Below are positions 20,196 to 30,778 of a stretch of DNA of 64,000 bases, in pieces. This DNA is from Isochrysis galbana. Lineage: Eukaryota; Haptophyta; Isochrysidales; Isochrysidaceae. Both the position numbers and the translations under genes were made by a program. Each line of letters opens with the position of its first letter. Positions within the stretch are counted from its first letter, which is position 1. The notes beneath the pieces are model-generated. The model saw only the letters and a list, made by a program, of their open reading frames with translations, did not search any database and was not told where the DNA came from. Location of the stretch: positions 2,454,192-2,518,191 of the forward strand of contig CM030935.1 in the NCBI GenBank assembly GCA_018136815.1, given 5' to 3'.

Positions 20196-20947
20196 GAACT
20201 AAGTTTATACTTAGTTCGCCCATGGGGGGGCACGAGCCCCCCTCTCTCTCCACTCCTCCCCTGCCATGGGGGAGGAACCACCCACTCTCCCACTCTCCTG
20301 GCACGCCTGATCGCCTGATGGCCTGCCAGGAGCACACTGCCATGCTGACCCATCCCTCTCCCCACAGGGACGCCTGATTCGCCCGCCATGGCCTGTCGTG
20401 GCCAGCCCATCTCTCTGACCAGCCCCTCCTCCCCCTGGGCCCCCCTGTTCAGGACCCCCCAGCTGACGAATTGGGATGGCCCATAGGGCCTGAGGGCAAT
20501 GAGGAGGGTGGCAAGCCGGCGGCAGGCGCGGCTGAAGAGACGACTTCGGAGACGCTGACGGGCTGAAGCCCGTCAGCAGAGGAAGGCGGGCAGGCGGGCT
20601 TGAGCGAGGGCGAGGACGGCGGCGAGAGCGACATCGAGGGCGGAATCGACGACATACCGAGTAGGGCCCGTGGCAGAGTGACGGCAAACGATAAGATCGC
20701 GAACGTACAGGCAATGACGGGGGTAGAGGCTTGGCGGCGTGTCGGAAACAAGAAACAAGCCTCGCCGGTACCTCCCTGGTCACAGAAGCGACAACAGCAG
20801 GTTGGCTAAGAGCAGGCGCGACACCCGAGGGAACAAGAGCGGCGTGCCGCTGCTTATGGTCCCCGTCAGGCATGGCGGGATTCCGGGACGGAAAAGTTAT
20901 GTCCAATTAGCTAGTGGGGTTGGCTAGGATATAACATTGATTTATTA
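20196..20947 (+). mobile_element. S-related element copy 4, with a different 3' half
   Basis: 752 bp flanked by TTAAAAGGTGCCTAGA (20180-20195 and 20948-20963), 16 of 16. First part as in S: GAACTAAGTTTATACTTAGTT (perfect hairpin), CGCCC-ATGG, G7-CACGAG-C6, then diverges after about 20450. The 3' end reads GGCATGGCGGGATT ... CCAATTAGCTAGTGGGGTTG, AACATTGATTTATTA. The same 3' block is at 24661-24745. Subfamily with a swapped 3' half. Confidence 0.88.
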
Positions 20948-20984
20948 TTAAAAGGTGCCTAGACATCTATTAAATTAGGGGTCC

Positions 20985-21575
20985 GACGCCCCATATTGCC
21001 TATTAAGCAAATTTCAAACCCTGGTGCCCCAGCGATGACGTCCGCGCATGCACATGCGCACCACACACAGCTCGCACACGCGCTCTGCCAAGGGTCTGCG
21101 CGTCTGCGCGGCCAGGAGGCCAGCAGGCACCCCATCTCACCATACTGAGGCGGTGCCGCGCGTGATGGGCCAGCCCATCATGCGCAGCACCGTCATTTTG
21201 ATGGCTCGCGGCCAGCCGCGAGCACTGCAGGGGCGCGAGAGGCTGGCAGCAGATGTCAGCAGGGGCGAGGTGGAGGGCGCAGGCGACGCAGTGCGCCCGC
21301 GCAGGGCTCTATACTGCCTGCCCGGGGGTAATCGTAATCGTGCCCGGGGAACGCAGGCGCGCGTCGCACAGCGCGACCTCTGGTGCTCTGCTGTGGTCGA
21401 CGTCGTTTCGCACGAGCGCGAAAACGTTTTCAGGTCTGTTGTTGAATGGCGTCGAAAATGTGCATATTTCTTACAAGATTCTGCCTAATATACCCATTAC
21501 CAATGTAATACCCTAAAAATCGCGTGATAAAACCTCAATCTTGACTTAGTGAATTTTCACCCTTAGAAGTTAAAA
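20985..21575 (-). mobile_element. Repeat element G, copy 2 (inverted)
   Basis: Reverse complement of the element at 5697-6235, sharing CTTTTAACTTCTAAGGGTG, the AGGCAGAATCTT block, ATTTTCGACGCCATTCAAC and the GC-rich core. The outer ends differ between copies. No coding capacity seen. Confidence 0.6.
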
Positions 21576-21599
21576 GGCGTGTTGCTTAGCGTTTTCGGA

Positions 21600-21965
21600 C
21601 ATAACGTAAAAACAAAACTACAACCTGGTCCTCTTTCTCTTTCGACGGAACACGCACTTTCTGAACCACCAAATCCGCCCTCGGCGCCGCGCGCGGACCC
21701 CGCTACCACTGCACCCTTGCCCAAGCCTTCCCAAGTATCTTCAACCGCTACCCAAGTCGATAGGCCGCCTACGGACTACGGACGCGTGGGTTGCCAAGGA
21801 TGGAGTCTCAGGCTGAGAGTCCCTCAGGGCCTTACCCGGATCCTGGGGTCTGGGGTCAGCCCATCTCCATATTTCTGCGATGGAGAGAGGGGGGCGCGAG
21901 GGCGCGAGGCCCCCATTGGCCTCCTCCTTATGAAAGTAGTTGAGCACGCACCATAAATAGCAAGA
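21600..21965 (+). repeat. Repeat family F, copy with conserved proline-rich frame
   Basis: Encodes 'RADPATTAPLPKPSQVSSTA' and 'TQVDRPPTDYGRVG', matching copies at 62394-62600 (+) and 30731-30435 (-), where the frame starts 'MDPSPP'. It may be a gag- or ORF1-like N-terminus of a retroelement. This copy differs by short tandem changes (GGACTACGGAC). Confidence 0.55.
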
Positions 21966-21996
21966 AGAAAATTGTTTTGGGGCCACGAATTAGTCG

Positions 21997-24506
21997 TTAG
22001 ACGCTCTTGCGGTAGTGATTAGGACGAGGCTTGCTATGGCTACGGTGGCGACCTTTTCTCAGCACTTGCGTCGCCGCTGGGGTCGCCTCATTCAGCTTGG
22101 ATACACTATTGTCAGTGAGGCTCTTGTCGCCTTTATCAGCAGGAGCATCCAATCGGGCTGACACCTCGCCGTCACGGTGTGGTTTTCCTCTTGTTCCACT
22201 TCCAGCAGGCGAGGCACTTGGCACAAGTGCGATCCCGCCAGTCCTATCCAATACTCGCCGAGCTGTGCGTCCACCTTCACCATCATTGTCCGGGGCAGCC
22301 GGTCCCCCTGATCTACCTGGATCATTACCTAATTTGAAAGATCGCCACGTATTTGAGCTTCGCAACGCTTGTCCAATTGGAACGGTTGTTCCAGCCATAG
22401 AAGGCAAGTTGACGCTAGGAGATAGGCCAACGGACGGCTCGCCGAGAGCAGCGCGACGAGCGGAGTCGGTGCTCGCATGTCGCGTTTTATTGTGAACTAC
22501 CCATGAAGAGACGAAGTGGTGGACACAGTACCTAAGAGGAGGGATAGAGTGCCGAGTGAAGATGCGAAGAAAGGGTCATGGCGTTCTTGGTGAACAGCCA
22601 ATGTCAAGGGAATCGGTCATATGCAGCCAAAACGCAGGAATAAGGGCCGGCAGGGCGGAACGTACGAGGCTGCAAGCTGTGCGAGTGTTTGCGGGGAGGC
22701 GTCCCGTCCGCGCTTTTGTTCTGGCAGAAGTGGGTGCCAAACTGCAGATGGCATGATCCGTACACCCAGCGCGTTAAGCATATCTGGACCGTTTTTGGCG
22801 GCACGATCAACTCCGAGAGCTAGACCCCTCCCGTTCCGTTGATGAGACTCTCGAATACCCCCCAAGGCGCCCAAGTGCTCCAGTCTGGGGACCGGTGCGC
22901 CGCCTTGCCCTGTATAGTTTCCACCCGCATCAAGCACCTCGATGGCTGCGCGTAATAGCCCGGGCCCTGTGGAGCGAATAACATCCACGTGTGATGTGGC
23001 GGAGGCGCCAATGGCAGCACGATCAAGTAGCAGATCGAAGACGATAGGCCAAATTTGGTGGCGGGCCTAAACAACAACCAGGAAAGAATGCAATGACTTC
23101 AGACCAGTGAGGAATTGGGACTCAGGCAACTCATGGCGCGCCGGCATGTAGGTATGTTCGAAATGTGAGTAAAAAGAAAGGGAAGGGGGTCATATGTGAA
23201 TGAATTCCGTTTAGCTGTGAGTGTTGCTTCGTCTCAGTGCTCCACAGTGGCTCTGTTGCCTCGTTGCTCTTGCTCGATGCTCACCTCACTGGCAAAGATT
23301 GCATTCGCTACCCCTCGTGACATATTGGTACCGACCTTGAAGGAGAAAACGGCGCGTGCCCCCGCCAAGACGGGCGCAAAAGGGCGAGAGCACTCATAGT
23401 CTAGATCGAGATAGACACCACCGTAGTGGTAAACAATAAAGTAACGAGCCGCATCAGATCGCTGGCGGGGCAAGGGCAGGTGTAACCTTAGCACTTCGCC
23501 ACCATTTTTATGGATGCTGGCGGCCACTCACCTGAATGTAAGATGGGTATGCGTCGTAGGCCTTAAGGAACCATCGGTAATCATTGGAGATCAGGTTACG
23601 TGATGTTTCATCAGTCCATCGCATAAGCGTCCAATCTGGATTGAGCTCAATCAAGCCAGCCTATTGTGTGAGGATTGAACACAGGACCTCACGTAGGATT
23701 ATGAAGACCGTGTAGTAAGGGGCATACGACAATAATGCATCTGGTCGATGTGTTGCATTCTCCGGGCTGTGCGTGCAAGCTGTAATCATGAGCACTACTT
23801 GAAATCGGCGCAACGTCCAGGATTTTCCAAGGAACTCGGGACACACCTGCCAACGCCAATTGAACATGTCCTTCGGAAACCCAGAGTCTCGCCAACATTG
23901 GTGGAACAGCTTGGGAATCGTGAGGTCCCCACGATATCCAAGCATCTGCAAGGCATCCCGGACGTCTCCTCCATTTTCGCCTCTCCTACTAGAGCCTGAC
24001 GAAAGCGTAGATGAAACCGTGGTATCCGGTCTCGTTCCCAATTCACCACCTGTTACACCTAGTACGTAGGCTGACGGGGACCGCCGTCCACGCCGCCGAT
24101 CTGCCTTCGAGGCATTGCTGCGATGATGGTGATGTTCAGGTGACTGATAAACATCGGCATCGTCGCTCCCAGCTAGGAAACCCGCAGTGCTTTCGTAATA
24201 GATAAGGACTGCGAATTGCAGAAGGAAAATAATGGCGAATACGCCACAGATCTACGGAGAGGGATGCAGCGAGAGATGGTGGAGATAGAAATAGAGATAC
24301 AGAGACAGAGACAGAGAGAACCATGTTGGCACACTCGCTCATCCTCCGCGGCACTCTTTAGCTGCAGACAGCAACAAACGGCGCACCCGCGAACGCAGCG
24401 GTCTGGCGGAAGAGGGCGCAACGTGCGGTTTAGGCTGTACGTCGACGACAACGGCCGCTTCCCGCTTCTGCTTATATGTCCCACCGTGCGCGGGACGAGC
24501 CGCCAT
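21997..24506 (-). CDS. GT32-family glycosyltransferase, type II membrane protein
   Basis: Exons by frame and GT-AG sites: 24506-24387, 24251-23847, 23660-23532, 23461-23285, 23066-22666, 22531-21997; 1767 bases, 588 residues. A 40-residue basic cytoplasmic tail is followed by a signal anchor ('ICGVFAIIFLLQFAVLIYY'), the layout of a Golgi enzyme. Catalytic motifs in order: 'IPKLFHQCW', 'NPDWTLMRWTDE', 'RSDAARYFIVYHYGGVYLDLD' with the metal-binding DxD, 'STGPGLL', and 'YCVHHFVSSW' near the end, all marks of the Och1/GT32 group (mannose, galactose or related sugars). The C-terminal 150 residues are low-complexity and unmatched. First exon is the least sure; it was chosen because it keeps frame and puts arginines next to the anchor. 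Donor and acceptor sugars are unknown. Confidence 0.87.
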
Positions 24507-24660
24507 CGCTGCCGCGGGCGCGCCGCGCGCGCTTTCCCGACCACATTCACGCCGCGCAGTCGACAATTTCACAGCGTGTGTCCGCGCCGGGCTCGAGCAT
24601 CCACCCAAACTTGCAGAATAATTTGTAAAAGTAAAAGTATTTACTTGTCCCTATCTCTAG

Positions 24661-24745
24661 TCAGGCATGGCGGGATTTTTGGGACTGAAAAGTTGTTTCC
24701 AATTAGCTAGTGGGGTTGACTAGGATACAACATTAATTATTATTT
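24661..24745 (+). repeat. 3' fragment of the copy-4 type S element
   Basis: TCAGGCATGGCGGGATT ... TTTCCAATTAGCTAGTGGGG, TTGACTAGGATACAACATTA. It matches the last 85 bases of the element at 20196-20947 and is a strongly 5'-truncated insertion. I could not find a clear target duplication. Confidence 0.7.
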
Positions 24746-24749
24746 GAGT

Positions 24750-25260
24750 AGTAAGAGTAAGGTTGCAATCCCCATTAATTGCTTAGGGTTAGGGTGGAGG
24801 AGAAACAGAGAATAATAGAGAATATGAATATGAGTATGATTCAACACATTTTTCATTTTTACTCAATACTTACTGTGGGGTACCCAAAGCGCGCTTCCCC
24901 CCTCCCCCTCTCCCCCCTGCTTTGCCCTGGTGAGCTCGATTGGCATTGGTTGACGCCTCACTGGCTCTGGCTCACTGGTCACCGGGTTTTCACCCAAGGA
25001 CCAATGATGAATGATGAGCTTGTGGGGAGTTCTAGCGGGCTAACGGCTGACGGGAGCCGAGAGCCTGCGAGAAGGGGGTACAACTAAATTTAAAAAAATC
25101 TCATCTGGGCGCGGTGCAACAAGGACATAGGACTCACATGTAGAGATGTAGAGAGCAAATGCTCTCTGGGACAGGACACCCCATCACCGCATCACCGCGA
25201 GCCGCGAGCTACAGTCTATCAAGTGTGTAATCCATAATCCATATTCTTAGAAAGGTAGCG
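24750..25260. other. No gene recognised
   Basis: AT-rich start, a TTAGGGTTAGGG doublet at 24783, then pyrimidine-rich sequence. Promoter and any first exon of the methyltransferase gene could lie in 25260-25439. Confidence 0.4.
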
Positions 25261-25439
25261 TGGACACAATACCGTAGGAACTCTAGCAAGTGTGAACGTG
25301 GAGTGGCGGGCGCTCCCCCACGCCTGCCCCTCCTCGTCGGCATCTCTCTCCATCCCCGGCGGGGGGGCCAGGATTGGGAGGACCTCTCACGCTCGCTCTC
25401 CATTCCCTTCAGACACTTGTGGTGACTTCCTTCAGGAGG

Positions 25440-26255
25440 ATGGTATCGAGGCCGCCCGTGGGGCACAGGGCTGCCGGCGCTGCGGCACTTGGCGAACCCC
25501 TCGAGCTGCTCTCAGGACCGCCTCTGTTCGACGGCTGCCGCCTTCGCTACTTAGATCTGGGCACCAATGTCGGCGAACGTCTCAGATCGATGTACGCCGA
25601 CCTGGATCGACCGCCAGGTAAGCACGAGCAGCTCTTCGAGCATGAGAATAGGACGGGCGTCTGCACGGTGGGATTCGAGCCGAATCCGCACCACGCCCGT
25701 GCCCTCGCCCATGTGCAAGAGGAGTTGAGATCCCGGGGTCATCGGGTCACTGTCATTCCAGCAGCGATTGGCGCGGCGAATATTTCGCGAGCAGATTTTT
25801 ACTCAGACCTTAATCCTGCCAAACACGAATGGGGAGCATCTCTCATTCATTGGAGCCACCGAATGAATTCCAGGGACAGCTTTCAGGTGCCCGTCATCGA
25901 GCTCGATTGGCTCCTTCGGTACCATCTGGGTGCTGCTTCACATGGATCACTCGAGACGCTCACTCTGATGAAAATGGATGCAGAAATGGCGGAATACACC
26001 GCACTCCCTGCCGCAATTCACTCGGGATCCTTATGCGCGACGGTGGATGAGCTGCAACTGGAACAACACGACCACCTCTTTAGGGCGGCCATTGCTAAAA
26101 ATGTGAGCTTGCTCAGTGTGCATCCCCTGACATTTGTTGAGGTCCAACAATTCAAGGCACCCCTCGCTTCTGCTCTAAAACGCGTCATAGAGACTAGACG
26201 TGAAGGGAGGTGCAGGACTGTGATCAAGCCCCTCAGTATCCATGGCACACGCTAA
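25440..26255 (+). CDS. FkbM-family SAM-dependent methyltransferase
   Basis: 271 residues from the ATG at 25440. FkbM-like enzymes transfer a methyl group from S-adenosylmethionine, usually to hydroxyls of sugars or lipids. Visible motifs: SAM-binding 'RYLDLGTNVGERL', the acidic loop 'VGFEPNPHHARAL', 'VTVIPAAIG', 'DFYSDLNPAKHEWGASLIHW', 'VPVIELDWLL' and 'LMKMDAEMAEYTALPA' (the 'K-D-E' element of the family). The frame stays open upstream to about 25374 without an ATG, and a possible splice acceptor (CCCTTCAG) lies at 25410, so a short upstream exon is possible. Its neighbour is the GT32 gene, transcribed away from it; a shared glycan pathway is possible but unproven. Confidence 0.82.
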   Translation: MVSRPPVGHRAAGAAALGEPLELLSGPPLFDGCRLRYLDLGTNVGERLRSMYADLDRPPGKHEQLFEHENRTGVCTVGFEPNPHHARALAHVQEELRSRGHRVTVIPAAIGAANISRADFYSDLNPAKHEWGASLIHWSHRMNSRDSFQVPVIELDWLLRYHLGAASHGSLETLTLMKMDAEMAEYTALPAAIHSGSLCATVDELQLEQHDHLFRAAIAKNVSLLSVHPLTFVEVQQFKAPLASALKRVIETRREGRCRTVIKPLSIHGTR

Positions 26256-26413
26256 CACGCGCTAATCGTGCGGCATGAATACTGAGAGTAGGCTGGAAGC
26301 CCGCCGCTTGCGGATGGTCTCAACGGTCTGGTAAAACAGCCCGGTAATCACACTGTACACGGTACACTGTCGCGTCAAAGGGCTGCATTGTGGTGGGTGC
26401 GTTGTGATGCGCA

Positions 26414-26860
26414 ATGCGCGCGTGTTTCTTCGAGCTTCACGCGCTATGGCTGATCAGTGTGGGCAAGCTGTTGCCACAGCTGCGCAACCTCGACGCCCGC
26501 ACGATGATCAACGCAGAGCGCCACCTCGCCCAGGAGTGCATCGACATCCTCGAACTGCTGGACCAGCTCTATCGCTGCTACAGGATGAATTGGAGCGTCT
26601 TCGAGGCGATGGCAAATGAACTGTATTCAGTCATCGGCACCGAGAGGCGTATGGACACGGACGACGGACGACATGTTCACCCAGCTGCTGCGGCTGGCAC
26701 AGAGTGCCACCGGCGCGGCGATCACGCAGCCGCATCCGGGCGACATGCAGGAGTTCATCCTCTCCATTGCGACCTGGCTCAACCAGCAGATCGAGGAGAG
26801 CTGGGTAGCCACCGGCTCAGCCGCTGGTACTTGTACCACTTCATACCCGTGCGGCGGCAA
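26414..26860 (+). pseudogene. Unknown helical protein, frame broken at about 26655
   Basis: From ATG 26414 the frame reads 'MRACFFELHALWLISVGKLL' and 'NAERHLAQECIDILELLDQLY', predicted helical. Near 26650-26670, within GACGGACGACGGACGAC, the sensible reading moves to the next frame: 'TDDMFTQLLRLAQSATGAAI' and 'DMQEFILSIATWLNQQIEES'. A one-base indel, a sequencing error in the short repeat or an unseen intron could explain it. No family recognised. Confidence 0.45.
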
Positions 26861-26899
26861 GAAAATCTGCCGCCTCACAAAGGAGCAAGGAGAGGGAAG

Positions 26900-27440
26900 G
26901 ACGCTGCGGGGGTGGGGAGCCACTGAGATAAGAGTGTATTTCCTAGCAACGTGTCGTCTATCACGACACACGAAACGCGCAATAATGATCATAATACATG
27001 TCAGCCATGTCCGCTAGCTACTTGAGCACAGCTAGCAGCTACCTCTAGTGCCAGTGCTCATGACTCATGGATGCACCACTGCCACCAGCAAACCTCACCC
27101 ACGATATGTACCATGCATGCACACAGACATGCACATGCTGCAGGACCACACTATCATTACACCATGAAGCAACATCACAGCAGCATACGAGTATGCCACA
27201 TGATCGAATATGGCGAGCACAAATGCATAGAAGTCAGCACAATTCCATTGCATGTGAGAGGCGTTGTGTCAAAGTGCCATCAATACGGCTATCAAGCAAG
27301 CGATAGTTAGGAGCACTCGATGCTTCCCGCCACGCTCTATGGCGTGTACTCCATAGGCGTCGCAAGTCAATAAATGTGTTCATAAGTACCATGTCATGCG
27401 TGATGCATACAATATTGGCTGTAGCGTTATGAGCGCGGGT
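26900..27440. other. No gene recognised
   Basis: Contains CA/TG-rich sequence, short frames only. Confidence 0.4.
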
Positions 27441-27442
27441 GC

Positions 27443-28039
27443 CTATTGCACCGTGGCCGATGATGATACCGTTGCGTCCATCCACTGAGGGAATGAAAAT
27501 GCAGGCGCTATAGGGTCATGCTTCAAGCAGAACTCGGACAAGGTGGGAAAGACCGGCAAGCAACCTTCGGCCTCAAAACTTGTCGGGAGATGGTCCAACG
27601 CGTCCTCGATTTGATCCTCCGTAGTGGCGGGGGGCGATGGGTATTCATCCGGCTCCCCGTGTGAATGGCAATATGCTGTGACTTCATGGAATAGCGGAAA
27701 GCGACGAGATCCATTGGTGGCGGTCGTCACCGTCTCGAGGTGCTCCATGTCAAGCCTGCCGAGCACGCTCGAGGGAGAATTTTGCCTGTGGAGGAGAGAT
27801 GCCTTTCTAGCCGCATTGGGTGACGGGCATTCCACGAGAGGGTCATCGGGTGGCAAAGATATGCGTCCCAAGGCGCCAAAGTCAGTGTGGCTCAAGCGCC
27901 ACTCATCGGATTGAAAGGGATGGCAGCCAGTTCCCATGTTGAGCTCAATGGCCAGAGGTGACGTCAGCATCAAGGCGCCGGCCTGCGGGTCGAGCTCGCC
28001 CATCGTTCCCCATTCATCCACCCAGGAGTCCGGCTGCAT
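27443..28039 (-). CDS. Hypothetical protein
   Basis: 198 residues from ATG 28039 ('MQPDSWVDEWGTM'). Soluble, acidic, rich in Ser, Pro and Glu, no membrane segment or signal peptide. Repeating features: 'PLFHEVTAYCHSHGE' and 'PVFPTLSEFCLKHDP' resemble each other (hydrophobic-F-x-E/S-x3-C-x-H), a possible internal repeat or paired Cys-His site. No family recognised. The frame is open a little upstream without ATG. A 17-base C run on the coding strand (28170-28154) lies 115 bases upstream of the start, as at several other genes here, which supports its being a gene. Confidence 0.55.
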   Translation of the reverse strand: MQPDSWVDEWGTMGELDPQAGALMLTSPLAIELNMGTGCHPFQSDEWRLSHTDFGALGRISLPPDDPLVECPSPNAARKASLLHRQNSPSSVLGRLDMEHLETVTTATNGSRRFPLFHEVTAYCHSHGEPDEYPSPPATTEDQIEDALDHLPTSFEAEGCLPVFPTLSEFCLKHDPIAPAFSFPQWMDATVSSSATVQ

Positions 28040-28099
28040 GGTGCGAGATCCGTTCAAGCGAGCCGAAGAGAGCTCGAGCTAGAGGTCTTTGTCGGGCTT

Positions 28100-28950
28100 G
28101 CTCTCGGCGAATCCGTGTGGTGGGGGTCTGGCGAGGACGATGGCTGCACGCGAGGGGGGGGGGGGGGGGGAAGGCGCGGAGGTGGGGACAACCGACCACA
28201 CGCTACGTTTTCTTGCGTTGTGTGGTTGTCCTCCCTTGTCCTCAGCGTTGGGGGCCCTCACGGCGATCATCTTACGTAAACTGGGGCGTTTCTCTGTGTG
28301 AGGAAGGGGCCGAGAGAGAGGGGCACCACGAGCGGACCTGATCGAACCTGAGCGGAATCGGACTCGATGCCCCTCCGCTGATGAAAGCGCGTACCGTGGG
28401 GGGGGGGGAGGAGGGGGGGGGGCGGGGAGGGGGTGCCTCTCCTCTTGATGAAGGGGCGATGCCGAGACACGTCGCGGAGCAACTCTGACGCAACTGACTC
28501 GCAAAGTAATGGGACCGAGCGCCAGCAGGCGGGGCCTGCGTGCCCCTGTGGGGCGGCCCCCGCGACTAAGCAGATCCCCTCGGCTTGATCCTAGCGGGGC
28601 CCTTGTTCCTTAGCCTGCTAGTTTCCAGAGGCTTCTAGAGCCCGGTCCCAGCCCCCCCCCACTCCCCCCGAGCCAATACCGCCTCGCTCGATGCCGATGC
28701 CTCGTTTTCTATGGGTGACTGAAGCCTGGCGTGGCCTAGACTAATTATGTTGTGCTAGGGCCATTTGTCAAGCTCCACCCTTAGAAACAAGGAGAAGGAG
28801 GCGAAAGGGGGGGGGGATGGATGGTGGCGGGTAAGCTTGAGCGCTTTGTGTGTGTGTGTGGGGGGGGGGGGGGGGGGGGCAGGGCGAGCGGCGCGCAGCG
28901 ACGAGCGACGAGCGAAGAGGCGAAGCGACGCCCCCCCCGCAGATGAATGC
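28100..28950. other. No gene; several long G runs
   Basis: G runs at 28154-28170, 28399-28430 and 28860-28880 and a GT run before the last. Overlapping frames are low-complexity. Nothing coding is supported. Confidence 0.45.
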
Positions 28951-28956
28951 GACATT

Positions 28957-29955
28957 TATCTCTTAAGAGGCGGCTGGAAGCACCTGCAAAGGTGCTTCGA
29001 GACCCTTTTTTATTCCTAGCATATTGGCGGCCCCTTGGAGCCTAGAGAACACTAAAATTGAGCTGGAGCCTTGCCATCAATATGGAGGACTAGTCTTATG
29101 CATAAGATGGAGTCGCATCGCCCGAAATTTGCTCCCATGACCTGATCGGTGGCGATGCTGCCGACGAGCCGGCGTCGCACGTCGTTCACAACGCATGCTG
29201 CAGGAGATCGAGTAAGAGTTCACAACTCTCATCAAGATTATACGTGTCGGGGGCATTTATTGATGCTGAGTAATCTAAGCCTTACAAATCATACACAAGA
29301 TGAACTGCTCACAAACCCTTTGGACCAGAATATTTCATGGGCAAAGCGTTCCCCTTTGAGACAGACCACATACAAGCGAGCGGAGACGAGCACACAACAC
29401 ACAAAAGCATTCAGACTGCACGTGCGCGCATTGCAGTGGACTGCCTGCGCGTCGCCGTGGCCAGCGCGCAGGCAGCCCATATGTGTCTAGCCATAACACT
29501 CCCTGATCGGGCGCGCAGACACAGACAGCCTGCCGTAAAATTGCTGGCTCGTGCTCGTGCGCTGCGCCATTGCCGCTGCAGCAGCTAGCCGCCAACACCA
29601 GCAGCCACTCGCCCGCCACTGTGGCGATCGGAACGTGCCGACCCACAAACAAAGGCAACCAGGCTTGTCAGTCCCCCTTCCCACCGCCTAGATGTTCGCC
29701 CATCTGCTCGTGAAAGGTGAAGCACCTTTCGCGGAGCGCGCATGCAGCGCCGCCCAGGTGACACAAATGGTGACCTAGCTCGCGCTGCGCGTCGAGCTGG
29801 GGGCTAGGGCCAAGATATGATGGGTGAGGGGTATGGAGACGCCCTCCCATGCCGCTACAGCCGCCAACGAGGTGGTCTGAGAGGCATGGGAGGGCACGGC
29901 GCGGCGCGGCAACGGCGTGCAGCACCTCCGAAGGTGCTTCGCCTCTTAAGAGATA
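28957..29955. mobile_element. TIR element with hairpin subtermini (MITE-like)
   Basis: Terminal inverted repeat TATCTCTTAAGAGGCG at 28957-28972 and its reverse complement at 29940-29955, 16 of 16. Outer TA on both ends fits a TA target duplication. Just inside each end is a hairpin: GAAGCACCT-GCAA-AGGTGCTTC on the left and GCACCT-CCGA-AGGTGC on the right; a third (AAAGGTGAAGCACCTTT) is at about 29714. About 1 kb, no transposase frame. Confidence 0.7.
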
Positions 29956-30434
29956 ATACTACCTCCGTTCCAAAACTCAGGATCCAGGGAAATGTTTTTT
30001 AGAGGGGGTCACAAAATGAGATTCGAATGATCGAGACATGTTGCGGGTACATTGGGGCGTATGCCAGATGCGATGGAAGAGAAGACAGCATGACGAAAAC
30101 AAAAGAAATGATGAGTTTTCATTTCAAAAAGTTGCGCGCGGCGCGAACCGCGAACCGGCGCGGGTGGCTGGCTGCCGCGCTTTTGCCCTCTGGCCCTGAG
30201 GAGGCAAAGGAGTTGGTTCGAGAGAGTGCTCTATGAACACGCTCATAACATCACCTTGGCGCAGGCATTTGTTTGACACCAAGCGCTGGGTGTTGGCAAA
30301 GATTGTGGAGGTAAATGGTGGGGATGAGTGTATGATTTGCCGCACGGAGCGTTCGTTCTGACAGTGAATAGAGTACGTATGCTTGTCGCATTGGCACTAG
30401 GCATAGCCGCATACTAATGACCTGACAAGCTCTC

Positions 30435-30778
30435 TTATGTTAGGCCCCAATGTACCCTCCCCAACACCATACCTTTGATGGAGCCCCTAGTTGAAGTTTG
30501 TGGCCCTTCCATTCTACCCAAAGCGTTGTGGAGATGGACTGTTCCCAGGATCCGGGTAAGGCTCCTGAGTGAGACTCCATCCTTGGCAACCCACGCGTCC
30601 GTAGGCGGCCTATCGACTTGGGTAGCGGGTGAAGATACTTGGGAAGGCTTGGGCACGGGTGCAGTGGTGACGGGGTCCGCGCGCGGCGGCGAGGGCGAAT
30701 TTTGCGGTGCAGAGGGTGGTGATGGGTCCATACATAGGAACAGATTGAGTCAATCTCTAGTGGGTGATTACTAGCGAG
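30435..30778 (-). repeat. Repeat family F, copy with 'MDPSPP' frame
   Basis: Minus-strand frame beginning at 30731: 'MDPSPPSAPQNSPSPPRADP', then 'VTTAPVPKPSQVSSPATQVD' and 'RPPTDAWVAKDGVS'. It is conserved with 62394 (+) and 21660 (+), suggesting that the peptide is or was translated. The upstream part continues beyond element E at 31697-31765. Confidence 0.6.

Noticed and set aside
24783-24800. Telomere repeat TTAGGGTTAGGG
   Set aside because: Only two units, in an AT-rich spacer, with genes on both sides.
25209-25466. Antisense frame over the methyltransferase start
   Set aside because: No recognisable domain and it overlaps the conserved FkbM coding sequence.
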